This document shows positions 5,320 to 5,325 of a stretch of 5,325 nt of DNA, piece after piece (positions within the stretch are counted from its first letter, which is position 1; the number at the start of each line of letters is the position of its first letter). Source of the stretch: Chloroflexota bacterium (GTDB lineage: Bacteria > Chloroflexota > Limnocylindria > Limnocylindrales > CSP1-4); NCBI GenBank assembly GCA_021786915.1, contig JAJYMP010000100.1, positions 1 to 5,325 on the forward strand, written 5' to 3'. The notes beneath the pieces were generated by a model. That model saw nothing but the letters and a program-made list of their open reading frames with translations. It did no database searches and was not told where the DNA came from. The translations under genes and the position numbers were made by a program.

Positions 5320-5325
5320 GAGCTG
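5316..5325 (+). CDS. Possible start of a following gene (only three codons in window)
   Basis: A GTG at 5316 overlaps the frame-1 TGA of moaA as GTGA, a common arrangement for translationally coupled genes. Only three codons are present before the window ends, so neither product nor reality can be judged. If real, it would argue that the frame-1 stop at 5319 is functional. Confidence 0.12.

Overview
This window is GC-rich bacterial DNA (close to 70% G+C by eye, with third codon positions almost all G or C in the real genes). It holds four coding regions and no tRNA, rRNA, CRISPR array or insertion sequence that I can see. The protein style fits a high-GC soil or freshwater bacterium: a CpaE/TadZ-like ATPase, a very Ala/Glu-rich coiled-coil partner, and a MoaA with 'LRISVTDRCNFRCPYCMP'. 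My best guess is Chloroflexota (a Limnocylindria/Ellin6529-like lineage). That is an impression from protein style, not a database result; Actinomycetota is the main alternative.

Layout. Bases 1-381 (+) are the C-terminal end of an alpha/beta hydrolase that begins outside the window. It meets, tail to tail with a 19-nt gap, a two-gene minus-strand operon. The promoter-proximal gene (3811 to 2234) encodes a 525-aa acidic coiled-coil protein with a small C-terminal alpha/beta domain. Six bases later begins a 608-aa protein (2227 to 401) with a pseudo-receiver domain, a MinD/ParA-type ATPase domain and an unexpected C-terminal domain of about five membrane segments. The tight spacing suggests the two products act together, perhaps as a membrane-anchored spatial organiser. 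No Tad pilus genes are visible to confirm a pilus role.

A 158-bp divergent intergenic region (3812-3969) separates this operon from moaA (+), which encodes GTP 3',8-cyclase of molybdenum cofactor synthesis. The region contains a 7-bp inverted repeat with GGTACC cores, an 11-nt match to the T-box core, a downstream CGTCCC, and a hairpin that covers a possible Shine-Dalgarno sequence. Together these look like the 3' half of a translational T-box leader, although no Stem I is evident.

moaA has its three-cysteine radical-SAM motif and its C-terminal three-cysteine cluster. It also has an Ala/Pro-rich N-terminal extension, and its reading frame appears to go wrong just before the usual C-terminal Gly-Gly tail: a VRMSGTGG sequence lies in the next frame. 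This is either a real lesion or a single-base sequence error. The most unusual items are the ATPase-membrane fusion with its coiled-coil partner, the T-box-like leader in front of a cofactor gene, and the displaced MoaA tail.
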